Assembly (NCBI GenBank): GCA_039932095.1
Contig: JBDTQR010000072.1
Location: 1-19,343 of the forward strand
From: Stagnihabitans sp039932095
GTDB lineage: Bacteria > Pseudomonadota > Alphaproteobacteria > Rhodobacterales > Rhodobacteraceae
DNA length: 19,343 nt
Direction: 5' to 3'
The notes below the pieces were generated by a model. It was not told where the DNA came from. It worked only from the letters and a program-made list of their open reading frames with translations, and did no database searches. Of the stretch, positions 5,997-13,201 are shown piece after piece (position 1 is the stretch's first letter; every line of letters starts with the position of its first letter). Both the position numbers and the translations under genes were made by a program.

Positions 5997-7013
5997 ATGA
6001 AAAAATCTGTACTGTTCGGAACACTTGCGACCGCCGCCCTTGTGGCAGGTGCAGCAAGTGCGACGACGCTTGATGATGTCAAGGCGCGTGGCGTTCTGAA
6101 CTGTGGCACCAACATAGCACTGACCGGTTTCGCAGCGCCCGACGCTGATGGGAACTATCAGGGCTTTGACGTTGACGTTTGCAAAGCCGTCGCCGCTGCC
6201 GTTCTGGGCGACCAGAGCAAGATCAAATATGTGCCGCTGACGGGCGAAACCCGCTTTACCGCGCTCGCCTCGGGCGAAGTTGACGTGCTGGTCCGCAACT
6301 CGACCTGGACCTTCTCGCGCGATACCGACCTCAACCTCGATTTTGTCGCGGTGAACTACTATGACGGTCAGGGCTTCATGGTGAAGAAAGACCTTGGCGT
6401 ATCTTCGGCCAAGGAACTCGACGGCGCCACGATCTGCATCCAGACCGGCACCACGACCGAGTTGAATCTGGCTGACTTCTTCAAAGCCAACAACATCACC
6501 TACACGCCGGTCACCGTTGGTGACGACGCCGAAGCGCAGCGCCAGTTCCTGGCCGGTGCTTGTGACGCGTTCACCACCGACGCCTCGGGTCTGGCTTCGA
6601 CCCGTGCGGTGCTGCCGAACCCGGCCGACTATGTCATCCTGCCGGAAATCATCTCCAAAGAGCCGCTTGGCCCGGTTGTGCGCCATGGCGACAACGCTTG
6701 GGGGGACATTGTCCGCTGGACCTATTACGCCTTGGTCGACGCCGAAGAGAAGGGCATCACCAAAGCGAATATCGACGAAGTCGCCGCATCGACCACTGAC
6801 CCGGAAGTCCGGCGTCTGCTTGGCCTGGAAGGCGACATGGGCAAGATGATCGGCCTCGACAACGAATGGGCCAAGCGTGCCATTGCCGCCAACGGCAACT
6901 ATGGCGAGATCTTCGAAGCCAACATCGGTGCTTCCACGCCGATCGGTCTGGCGCGCGGACTGAACGCGCTGTGGACCCAAGGTGGCCTGCAATACGCGCC
7001 GCCGTTCCGGTAG
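5997..7013 (+). CDS. bztA: Amino-acid ABC transporter, periplasmic binding protein (BztA/AapJ type)
   Basis: This solute-binding protein would capture amino acids in the periplasm for the permease encoded next; BztA of Rhodobacter capsulatus serves glutamate, glutamine, aspartate and asparagine, and AapJ of Rhizobium many L-amino acids. The 338-residue product begins M-K-K-S-V-L-F-G-T and a hydrophobic core ending A-G-A-A-S-A, a clear signal peptide of about 22 residues. The mature part has the family-3 SBP pattern: V-K-A-R-G-V-L-N-C-G, G-F-D-V-D-V-C-K-A-V-A-A-A, V-L-V-R-N-S-T-W-T-F-S-R-D. ATG 5997 is preferred over 5973 because a GATGAGG lies just upstream and the signal peptide begins there. 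It is the first gene of the operon and is followed by a strong hairpin. Confidence 0.92.
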   Translation: MKKSVLFGTLATAALVAGAASATTLDDVKARGVLNCGTNIALTGFAAPDADGNYQGFDVDVCKAVAAAVLGDQSKIKYVPLTGETRFTALASGEVDVLVRNSTWTFSRDTDLNLDFVAVNYYDGQGFMVKKDLGVSSAKELDGATICIQTGTTTELNLADFFKANNITYTPVTVGDDAEAQRQFLAGACDAFTTDASGLASTRAVLPNPADYVILPEIISKEPLGPVVRHGDNAWGDIVRWTYYALVDAEEKGITKANIDEVAASTTDPEVRRLLGLEGDMGKMIGLDNEWAKRAIAANGNYGEIFEANIGASTPIGLARGLNALWTQGGLQYAPPFR

Positions 7014-7026
7014 ACTGATCTGACCC

Positions 7027-7050
7027 CGGGCGCGCCGAAAGGCGCGCCCG
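7027..7050 (+). promoter_or_regulatory. Intercistronic GAAA-loop hairpin between bztA and bztB
   Basis: CGGGCGCGCC at 7027-7036 pairs perfectly with GGCGCGCCCG at 7041-7050 around GAAA, a GNRA tetraloop. No T run follows (AACTCTATCT), so full termination is unlikely. Such hairpins after the binding-protein gene in ABC operons commonly protect the upstream mRNA and let the binding protein be made in excess of the membrane subunits. That role is inferred by analogy. Confidence 0.7.
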
Positions 7051-7134
7051 AACTCTATCTGCCAACGAACACCTGACGCGGCCTTGCAACAAGGCAAAAC
7101 CGGATCAGCCGGAGCGCAGGAAAAGGGGAAAATC

Positions 7135-8397
7135 ATGGCATTGGCCGCGGATGCACCGAAACAGAGCTTTCGGCTGGGTATGCTTATCTATGACACGAGG
7201 TATCGAGCGATCACCATTCAGGTGATTGTGCTTATCCTTGTCTTGCTGTTTGTCGGCTGGTTGCTGGACAACGCCCGGATGAACCTCGCCCTCAAAGGCA
7301 AGGACATCGATTTCAGCTTTCTTTGGCGCCGGGCTGGTTATGACATCGAGCAGAACCTGATCCCCTATACCAACGACAGTTCGCATTTCCGCGCCATTCT
7401 GGTCGGGCTGCTGAATACGCTGGTGGTGGCGTTCTTCGGCTGCATCTTTTCGACAGTGATCGGGGTCTTCTTCGGCGTCCTGCGCCTGTCGAAGAACTGG
7501 ATCGTGTCGCGGATGATGGTGATCTACATCGAGGTCTTCCGCAACGTGCCGCTGCTCTTGTGGATCGTGCTGGTCTATGTGGTGTTTTCCGAAGTCATGC
7601 CGCAGCCCAAGGATTTCCGACCCGGGGCCGACGGCGTCGCCAAAGCCTCGATGTGGCTGTGGGATTCGATGGCCATCACCAACCGCGGCACCAACATTCC
7701 GGCCCCGCTGTTGACCCGTCCCTTGCCGGACCTTGATACGGCCGCCCTGTCCCTAAACACTTCTCTGTGGTTTGTGATCATCTTGTTCGCAGTGTCGGTC
7801 TGGCTGAACCGCAAGATCGTGCAGCAGGCGACCAAGGTCCAGGAGGCCACCGGCATTCGCCCGACAACCTGGTGGAAAAGCCTGCTGATCCTGATCGTCC
7901 CGACGGTCGCCGCCTTGGTTCTGATGGGGTTCCATCTGGATTATCCGGTGCTGGCCGGCTTCAACTTCAAAGGCGGCATCAATGTGGCCCATGCCTTCAG
8001 CGCCTTGCTGGTGGGTCTGACGCTCTATTATGCCGCGGTCATCGCCGAGACGGTGCGCGCCGGCATCCAGGCCGTGTCGCGTGGCCAATCCGAAGCGGCC
8101 TTCGCGCTCGGCTTGCAACCCGGCCGCACGATGAGCTTGGTGATCCTTCCACAGGCCCTGCGGGTGATCATCCCGCCGCTGATTTCGCAATTCCTGTCAT
8201 TGACCAAGGACACCTCGCTGGGGATCGCGGTCAGCTATCTGGACCTGCGCGGCACCTTGGGCGGCATCACGTTGAACCAGACTGGGCGAGAACTGGAATG
8301 CATGATGCTGCTGATGCTCACCTACCTTTTGATCAGCCTGATCATTTCGGCGGTGATGAACGCCTACAACGCCTCTGTCAAACTGAAGGAGCGTTGA
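7135..8397 (+). CDS. bztB: Amino-acid ABC transporter permease (BztB/AapQ type)
   Basis: One of two inner-membrane subunits forming the path for polar amino acids. The 420-residue product has a first membrane segment at about 26-44, a loop, further segments near 88-116 and 128-152, then a hydrophilic/hydrophobic insert, and ends with the conserved permease core. The EAA loop E-A-A-F-A-L-G-L-Q-P-G ... I-L-P-Q at 320-340 is the contact site for the ATPase. The family is longer than usual His/Gln permeases, as known for BztB and AapQ. The upstream-extended TTG at 7084 is rejected: ATG 7135 has an AGGGGAA just before it. The gene ends one base before the bztC ATG. Confidence 0.92.
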   Translation: MALAADAPKQSFRLGMLIYDTRYRAITIQVIVLILVLLFVGWLLDNARMNLALKGKDIDFSFLWRRAGYDIEQNLIPYTNDSSHFRAILVGLLNTLVVAFFGCIFSTVIGVFFGVLRLSKNWIVSRMMVIYIEVFRNVPLLLWIVLVYVVFSEVMPQPKDFRPGADGVAKASMWLWDSMAITNRGTNIPAPLLTRPLPDLDTAALSLNTSLWFVIILFAVSVWLNRKIVQQATKVQEATGIRPTTWWKSLLILIVPTVAALVLMGFHLDYPVLAGFNFKGGINVAHAFSALLVGLTLYYAAVIAETVRAGIQAVSRGQSEAAFALGLQPGRTMSLVILPQALRVIIPPLISQFLSLTKDTSLGIAVSYLDLRGTLGGITLNQTGRELECMMLLMLTYLLISLIISAVMNAYNASVKLKER

Positions 8398-8398
8398 G

Positions 8399-9841
8399 AT
8401 GAGCGATATTTCCTACGTCCGCGATTCAATGCTGCCACCCTCGGAACCGCCCGGTGCGCAGACAGGTGTCGTGAAATGGATGCGGGAGAACCTATTCTCC
8501 GGCCTGTCCAATACCGTGCTGACCCTCGTCGGGGTGGCTGCGATCTACTATTTTCTGCAGTTGGTTCTGCCATGGCTGCTGCATGGTGTGTGGTACGCCA
8601 ATTCCCTCTCCGAATGTCGCAGCATCATCGCGGAAAACTACGGACCCAATGCCAGCGGCGCCTGCTGGGCGGTGATCCGGCTGCGGTGGTATCAATTCGT
8701 CTTTGGCTTCTACCCGCCGGAATTGTGGTGGCGGCCAACGCTGAACTTTGCCCTGTTGTTCGTCGCCCTTGCCCCGGCACTGTTTTCCGACAATCTCCGG
8801 ATGGTCCGGATCATGGTCGGGGTTGTGGCAGCGCTTTATCTGCTGGCGCTTGTGTGCCTGTCGACCACGCCGCTGATCTTTGTGGTGACGGCAGTTCTTA
8901 TCGCGGCCCTGTTTGGCGTGTCCGTTGTCGCGCCGATGCAGCTGATCTGGGTGACCTTGCTGTTCCCCTTCATCACCATCTATCTGTTGTGGGGCGGTTC
9001 GGTCTGGTCATCGGCGATGGGGCTGGCTGGCTTCGGCGTGCTGGCCGTGGTCTACCGGCTGACCAACGACCGTCTCGGCGTTGTCGTCGCGACCGGTGTT
9101 GGCGTTGTAGCGGCCATCCTGTGGTGGATTTTCCTTGCCGGGCCGGTTGCGGGCGGTTTGGCCAGCGTGCTGGCCTTCCGGCTGGAGCCGATGGACAGCG
9201 ACCGTTTTGGTGGCTTCCTGCTGGCCTTCGTGATCGGGGTGTCGTCGATCTCGATTTCGCTGCCGATCGGCATTCTGCTGGCGCTTGGCCGTCAGTCGGA
9301 CATGCTGCTGATCCGTTCGCTGTCGATCGGCTTCATCGAGTTTGTCCGCGGTGTGCCGCTGATCACCATGCTGTTCACCGCTTCGCTGCTGCTGGGCTAC
9401 TTCCTGCCGCCGCAAACCAACTTTGACCTGATCCTGCGGGTTGTCATCCTCGTCACCTTCTTCGCGGCGGCCTATAATGCCGAGGTGGTGCGCGGCGGGC
9501 TGGCGGCTCTTGCGCGCGGTCAGTATGAAGCGGCAGATGCGCTTGGTCTGGACTATTGGCAGGCGCAGCGGCTGATCATCATGCCGCAGGCGCTGAAGGT
9601 CGCCATCCCCGGCATCGTGACCAACTTCATCGGGCTGTTCAAGGATACCACGCTGGTGAACTTTGTCGGCCTGCGTGATCCCTTGATCGGCATCACGGCT
9701 GTCGTGCGGTCGGATCTCGACTGGAAGGGCATCTACTGGGAGCCCTACATCTTCGTCGGCGGCGTCTTCTTCCTCGCCTGCTATGGCATGTCCCGTTATT
9801 CGATGTATCTCGAGCGGAAGCTCAAGACCGATCACCGTTAA
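8399..9841 (+). CDS. bztC: Amino-acid ABC transporter permease (BztC/AapM type), enlarged
   Basis: Second membrane subunit of the transporter. The 480-residue product has a first membrane segment around 36-60, then a stretch at about 114-250 that is almost continuously hydrophobic and could form five or six extra membrane segments. The normal transport core starts around 268, with an EAA loop E-A-A-D-A-L-G-L at 377-384 ending M-P-Q near 395-397. The AapM and BztC proteins I recall are shorter (about 380-435 residues), so the insert looks expanded. AAGGA lies upstream of the ATG at 8399, and the stop/start spacing with bztB is one base. It is followed eleven bases later by bztD. Confidence 0.92.
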   Translation: MSDISYVRDSMLPPSEPPGAQTGVVKWMRENLFSGLSNTVLTLVGVAAIYYFLQLVLPWLLHGVWYANSLSECRSIIAENYGPNASGACWAVIRLRWYQFVFGFYPPELWWRPTLNFALLFVALAPALFSDNLRMVRIMVGVVAALYLLALVCLSTTPLIFVVTAVLIAALFGVSVVAPMQLIWVTLLFPFITIYLLWGGSVWSSAMGLAGFGVLAVVYRLTNDRLGVVVATGVGVVAAILWWIFLAGPVAGGLASVLAFRLEPMDSDRFGGFLLAFVIGVSSISISLPIGILLALGRQSDMLLIRSLSIGFIEFVRGVPLITMLFTASLLLGYFLPPQTNFDLILRVVILVTFFAAAYNAEVVRGGLAALARGQYEAADALGLDYWQAQRLIIMPQALKVAIPGIVTNFIGLFKDTTLVNFVGLRDPLIGITAVVRSDLDWKGIYWEPYIFVGGVFFLACYGMSRYSMYLERKLKTDHR

Positions 9842-9852
9842 GGAGCCCTCAG

Positions 9853-10623
9853 ATGGCAACTGCTGAAAACAACATGGCCGTGTCGGACGAAGTCGCCGTT
9901 CAGATCACCGGCATGAACAAGTGGTACGGGACTTTCCACGTGCTGCGCGATGTCAACATGACGGTGCAACGCGGCGAGCGGATCGTGATCTGCGGGCCGT
10001 CGGGGTCGGGCAAATCCACCCTGATCCGCTGCATCAACCGGCTGGAGGAACACCAGCAGGGTCAGATCATCGTCGACGGCACAGAACTGACCTCGGACCT
10101 GAAGAACATCGACAAGGTGCGCTCGGAGGTCGGGATGGTGTTCCAGCATTTCAACCTCTTCCCGCATCTGACCATTCTGGAAAATCTGACCCTCGCCCCG
10201 ATCTGGGTGCGCAAGATCCCGAAGAAGGAGGCCGAGGAAACCGCGATGTACTTCCTCGGCAAGGTCAAGATCCCCGAGCAGGCCCACAAATATCCCGGCA
10301 TGCTGTCGGGTGGCCAGCAACAGCGCGTCGCCATCGCGCGGTCCCTATGCATGAAACCGCGGATCATGCTGTTTGACGAGCCGACCTCGGCGCTTGACCC
10401 CGAGATGATCAAAGAGGTGTTGGACACCATGATCGAATTGGCGCAGGAGGGCATGACCATGCTCTGCGTGACCCATGAAATGGGCTTTGCCCAGGCGGTG
10501 GCGAACCGGGTCATCTTCATGGACCAGGGCCAGATCGTCGAACAGAACGAACCGAAGGAGTTCTTCAACAATCCGAAATCGGACCGGACCAAGCTGTTCC
10601 TGTCGCAGATCCTCGGACATTGA
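9853..10623 (+). CDS. bztD: Amino-acid ABC transporter ATP-binding protein (BztD/AapP type)
   Basis: The cytoplasmic ATPase that drives the transporter. The 256-residue product has Walker A G-P-S-G-S-G-K-S-T at 48-56, Q-loop Gln98 in V-F-Q-H-F, ABC signature L-S-G-G-Q-Q-Q at 151-157, Walker B I-M-L-F-D-E-P at 171-177 with catalytic Glu176, D-loop S-A-L-D at 179-182 and H-loop His208. It ends L-F-L-S-Q-I-L-G-H as polar amino-acid ATPases do. An AAGGAG just after the bztC stop supports the ATG at 9853; an in-frame ATG eight codons in is a possible alternative. The stop overlaps the start of a small secreted protein. Confidence 0.95.
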   Translation: MATAENNMAVSDEVAVQITGMNKWYGTFHVLRDVNMTVQRGERIVICGPSGSGKSTLIRCINRLEEHQQGQIIVDGTELTSDLKNIDKVRSEVGMVFQHFNLFPHLTILENLTLAPIWVRKIPKKEAEETAMYFLGKVKIPEQAHKYPGMLSGGQQQRVAIARSLCMKPRIMLFDEPTSALDPEMIKEVLDTMIELAQEGMTMLCVTHEMGFAQAVANRVIFMDQGQIVEQNEPKEFFNNPKSDRTKLFLSQILGH

Positions 10624-10961
10624 CGGTGCGTGCAGGTCTGGGGCTGGCTGCGGCGTTTGTGGCTGTGCCGGCCCTTGCCGACGTCGACGTGCCGCGCCGG
10701 GCCGATTGCCTGCTGGTGGTGGAGGGGTCCGAACTGATCCGGGGCCCCTGCACCTTCACAGCGCTCGATACCGATGGCTGCTTCACCATCGCAGGCCTGA
10801 ACGGCAAGTGGTTCGCATACGTCCTGGTGGACCGCCCCGGCCATGCGCAGGGCTATTGGAACGGCACGCCCTTCGCGGGACATGCCCACGATCCGCTTGG
10901 GGCCCTTCACCGCGAAGATGCGTGCTGGGTCAATGACACGGCATCGGTCTGCGCCTGGTAG
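10620..10961 (+). CDS. Small secreted protein with five cysteines, function unknown
   Basis: I do not recognise this 113-residue protein. It starts T-V-R followed by a hydrophobic run G-L-G-L-A-A-A-F-V-A-V-P-A-L-A, a signal peptide probably cleaved after Ala20. The mature part is about 93 residues with cysteines at 30, 44, 54, 102 and 111, a W-F-A-Y-V-L-V strand and a glycine/histidine-rich middle. Periplasmic disulfides are plausible, leaving one cysteine free. The TTG at 10620 overlaps the bztD stop by four bases (TTGA); the GTG at 10626 is the alternative. Both are rare start codons, so confidence depends on the signal peptide and clean frame. Its placement suggests co-expression with the transporter; no role can be assigned. 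It runs tail to tail into sixA. Confidence 0.65.
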   Translation: MTVRAGLGLAAAFVAVPALADVDVPRRADCLLVVEGSELIRGPCTFTALDTDGCFTIAGLNGKWFAYVLVDRPGHAQGYWNGTPFAGHAHDPLGALHREDACWVNDTASVCAW

Positions 10962-10964
10962 CGC

Positions 10965-11468
10965 TCAGGCCACCACTTCACGCGGAACGATGAAATCAAC
11001 CGTGGCGGCCTGACCAAAGGCCGCCTCGGCCCAGCTGCCGGTCATGAAATCGCAGACCAGCGTGGCGCCGGTCGGATAGCGGCTGAAATCGGCATGGATT
11101 GGCGGGCGCGCGACCAGACGGCCGGCAAACTCCGCAATGCCGGGATTATGCCCGATGATCATTACACAGTCCTCGGTCGCATGGCGCAGCACCGCCAGCA
11201 TGACATCCGGCCCGGCATGATAGAGCGCCGGCTTCAGGTTCAGTGTCGGGGTGCCGGGCAGGGCGGGCGCCAGACCTGACCAGGTCTTGCGGGTGCGCAG
11301 CGCATCCGAACACAGCACCTCATCGGGCACATAGCCGCGCGACGCCAGCCAGACGCCCAGTTCGGCCGCCGCCGCCTTGCCGCGTTCATTCAGGGGTCGG
11401 TCGTGATCGGGGGTGGTGGGGTCGTCCCAGCTCGATTTGGCATGGCGGGTCAGGATCAGACGCTTCAT
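10965..11468 (-). CDS. SixA-like histidine phosphatase family protein
   Basis: Histidine phosphatases of this compact type remove phosphate from phosphohistidine; E. coli SixA acts on ArcB and on the nitrogen phosphotransferase system. The 167-residue product begins M-K-R-L-I-L-T-R-H-A-K-S-S-W, with the catalytic R-H at 8-9, the D-R-P-L-N-E-R-G block at 23-30 and the second catalytic histidine in I-I-G-H-N-P-G (His107). A single short domain and these motifs fit SixA rather than phosphoglycerate mutase. The frame is open further upstream, but the ATG at 11468 is the family start and overlaps the TGA of the iron-sulfur protein gene (ATGA), indicating coupled translation. The natural substrate here is unknown. 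Confidence 0.87.
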   Translation of the reverse strand: MKRLILTRHAKSSWDDPTTPDHDRPLNERGKAAAAELGVWLASRGYVPDEVLCSDALRTRKTWSGLAPALPGTPTLNLKPALYHAGPDVMLAVLRHATEDCVMIIGHNPGIAEFAGRLVARPPIHADFSRYPTGATLVCDFMTGSWAEAAFGQAATVDFIVPREVVA

Positions 11469-12103
11469 CGGTGGAACTGCCTCATATGATAGGCTGACTG
11501 TTCCGGCATCCTTGCATAGCCAAGGGATACGGGGCAAGAGCCACGCACCAGGCAGCCTTTTGTCATGCAATCCTGCCCCGCCGGGCTGTCCAGAAAGCTG
11601 TGACACCGTGGCACGTCATAGCCGGCTCCGGTGAGCGCTTCGACGGGGCAAACGGTCAGACAGGGCTTCGCACAGTCATCACAGGGTCGCACGGGCGGCA
11701 CGGGCAGCTCCAGCGCCTCCTTCATGGCAAGCGCCCCACGGAAGCTGACATATAGTCCCTGCTTGCCATGGACCAGCAGCTTGACCGGGCTTTCCCAGAT
11801 CGACCCGGTTCGCAGCGCCCAGCTGTAGAACGGCTGATAGGGTGGCCCGCCGAAGGGGAACACTGCCTTTGCGCCCAGATCACAAGCCAGACCGCCAACC
11901 ACCCGCCGCGACCAGCGGTCGACGGGATCCGGCTGACCCCACTCGGCCGACGCTGTAAGGTCTGCCCAGAACCCGGGCTCACGCGGGCCCAGCATCAGCA
12001 GTGTCCTGGTACCCTTTGGCAGGCTGGGGTCGTCCTTGCACAGAAAGCCGCCAAGCACCTCAAGATGCCGTTCAGCCGCCTGCGTCGAAATGGTCTGATA
12101 CAC
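11465..12103 (-). CDS. QueG-like 4Fe-4S cluster protein (ferredoxin-like)
   Basis: The C-terminal third carries two iron-sulfur cluster motifs: P-C-D-D-C-A-K-P-C-L-T-V-C-P with cysteines 131, 134, 138, 142, and then cysteines 157, 169, 174, 180, the last in S-C-P. This pattern resembles the ferredoxin domain of epoxyqueuosine reductase QueG. However, the protein is only 212 residues and its N-terminal part shows no clear cobalamin site, so it is not QueG itself. The reaction is unknown. I chose GTG 12103 because G-G-G-A-G-G-G-G lies six bases upstream; a TTG at 12130 would add nine residues. It follows argB by 90 bases and overlaps sixA. Confidence 0.82.
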   Translation of the reverse strand: MYQTISTQAAERHLEVLGGFLCKDDPSLPKGTRTLLMLGPREPGFWADLTASAEWGQPDPVDRWSRRVVGGLACDLGAKAVFPFGGPPYQPFYSWALRTGSIWESPVKLLVHGKQGLYVSFRGALAMKEALELPVPPVRPCDDCAKPCLTVCPVEALTGAGYDVPRCHSFLDSPAGQDCMTKGCLVRGSCPVSLGYARMPEQSAYHMRQFHR

Positions 12104-12125
12104 GCCGCCCCTCCCGATTGCACCT

Positions 12126-12175
12126 TTCAAAATACTCCCGCCAGAGGCAGCAACCTCGCCAAAAGCCCCGCCAGA
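12126..12175 (-). repeat. Rhodobacteraceae-style intergenic motif upstream of the Fe-S gene
   Basis: Read on the - strand, the spacer contains TCTGGCGGG twice, 30 bases apart (+ strand positions 12137-12145 and 12167-12175). The copy nearer the Fe-S gene continues as GAGTATTTTGAAA. From memory, a GGCGGGAGTATTTT-type motif recurs in many intergenic regions of this family; I know of no established function. The element lies 22-72 bases before the chosen GTG start, where leader or promoter sequences are expected. Confidence 0.45.
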
Positions 12176-12193
12176 CGGAAGATTTGCGACCGG

Positions 12194-13093
12194 CTACCGG
12201 CGGACCCGCGGTTTGATCCGCGGCACAGTCGAGCGGATCTGGCTGCCAGCCCCGTGGTCGGTGAACAGCTCCAGAATGCAGGCATTGGGGATACGCCCGT
12301 CCAGAATGGTCACCGCGCGGGTCCCGGCCTCCAGAGCCATCAGTGCGGTTTCGGTCTTGGGGATCATGCCGCCCGAGATGACGCCATCGGCGGTCATCCG
12401 GCGAATTTCTTCCGGCGTGATCTGGGTCATCACCTCACCCGCCGCATTTTTCACTCCGGGTACATCGGTCAAAAGCAGCAAACGGTCGGCCTGCAGCGCC
12501 CCGGCAATCGCCCCGGCCGCCGTGTCGCCATTGACGTTGAACGTCTCATTGTCAGCCATGCCCGTGGCCACCGGGGCCACCACCGGGATGATCCCGGCAT
12601 TGTAGAGGTCGCGCAGCACCTGGACATTCATCTCAACCGGACGGCCCACGAAGCCGAGTTCCGGGTCATCGGCGACGCAGACCATCATGTCATCGTCCTT
12701 GCCGGAAATCCCGACCGCCCGGCCACCGGCATCCATGATCGCCTGCACGATGCGCTTGTTGACCAGCCCGGACAGGATCATTTCCACCACCTGCACAGTG
12801 GCCTTGTCGGTCACCCGCTTGCCACGGACAAACTCGGACTTGATGCCCAGTTTGGCCAGCATCTCATTGATCATCGGCCCGCCGCCATGGACCACCACCG
12901 GGTTGACCCCGACCTGCCGCATCAACACGACATCGCGGGCAAATTCGGCCATCGCGGCATCGTCCCCCATCGCATTGCCGCCGAATTTCACGACCACAAC
13001 CGCACCGCTGAAGCGCTGCAGATACGGCAGCGCCTCGGACAACATCTTGGCAGTGGAGATTGCGTCGGCCATGGTTAAGGTCTGCTGCTTCAT
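12194..13093 (-). CDS. argB: Acetylglutamate kinase
   Basis: ArgB phosphorylates N-acetyl-L-glutamate with ATP, the second step of arginine/ornithine synthesis in the cytoplasm. The 299-residue product has the amino-acid-kinase fold markers: V-V-V-K-F-G-G-N-A-M at 33-42 with Lys36, the V-V-H-G-G-G-P glycine loop at 67-73, a G-K-R-V-T-D segment at 91-96, N-G-D-T-A-A-G for substrate binding, L-L-T-D-V-P-G-V and S-G-G-M-I-P-K. The length is typical. The frame is open far upstream, but the ATG at 13093 is preceded by GGAGG seven bases away. The N-terminal helix that precedes the kinase fold resembles that of arginine-feedback-sensitive enzymes, so inhibition by arginine is possible but not shown. 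It is divergent from the SDR gene. Confidence 0.96.
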   Translation of the reverse strand: MKQQTLTMADAISTAKMLSEALPYLQRFSGAVVVVKFGGNAMGDDAAMAEFARDVVLMRQVGVNPVVVHGGGPMINEMLAKLGIKSEFVRGKRVTDKATVQVVEMILSGLVNKRIVQAIMDAGGRAVGISGKDDDMMVCVADDPELGFVGRPVEMNVQVLRDLYNAGIIPVVAPVATGMADNETFNVNGDTAAGAIAGALQADRLLLLTDVPGVKNAAGEVMTQITPEEIRRMTADGVISGGMIPKTETALMALEAGTRAVTILDGRIPNACILELFTDHGAGSQIRSTVPRIKPRVRR

Positions 13094-13201
13094 GTTAGCC
13101 TCCGAAAGGGGCGAAAAGGGAAACCGGGACGCAATACGGCTTTTGACCCCCCATGCCAAGCGGCAATTGCCATCCAATCCTTCAAGGGAAATGACATCTC
13201 C

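Noticed and set aside
11768..13078. A 436-codon + strand open frame across argB and the Fe-S gene
   Set aside because: It spans two confident - strand genes and their spacer, and its composition (His/Arg/Gln-rich) is typical of an antisense frame.
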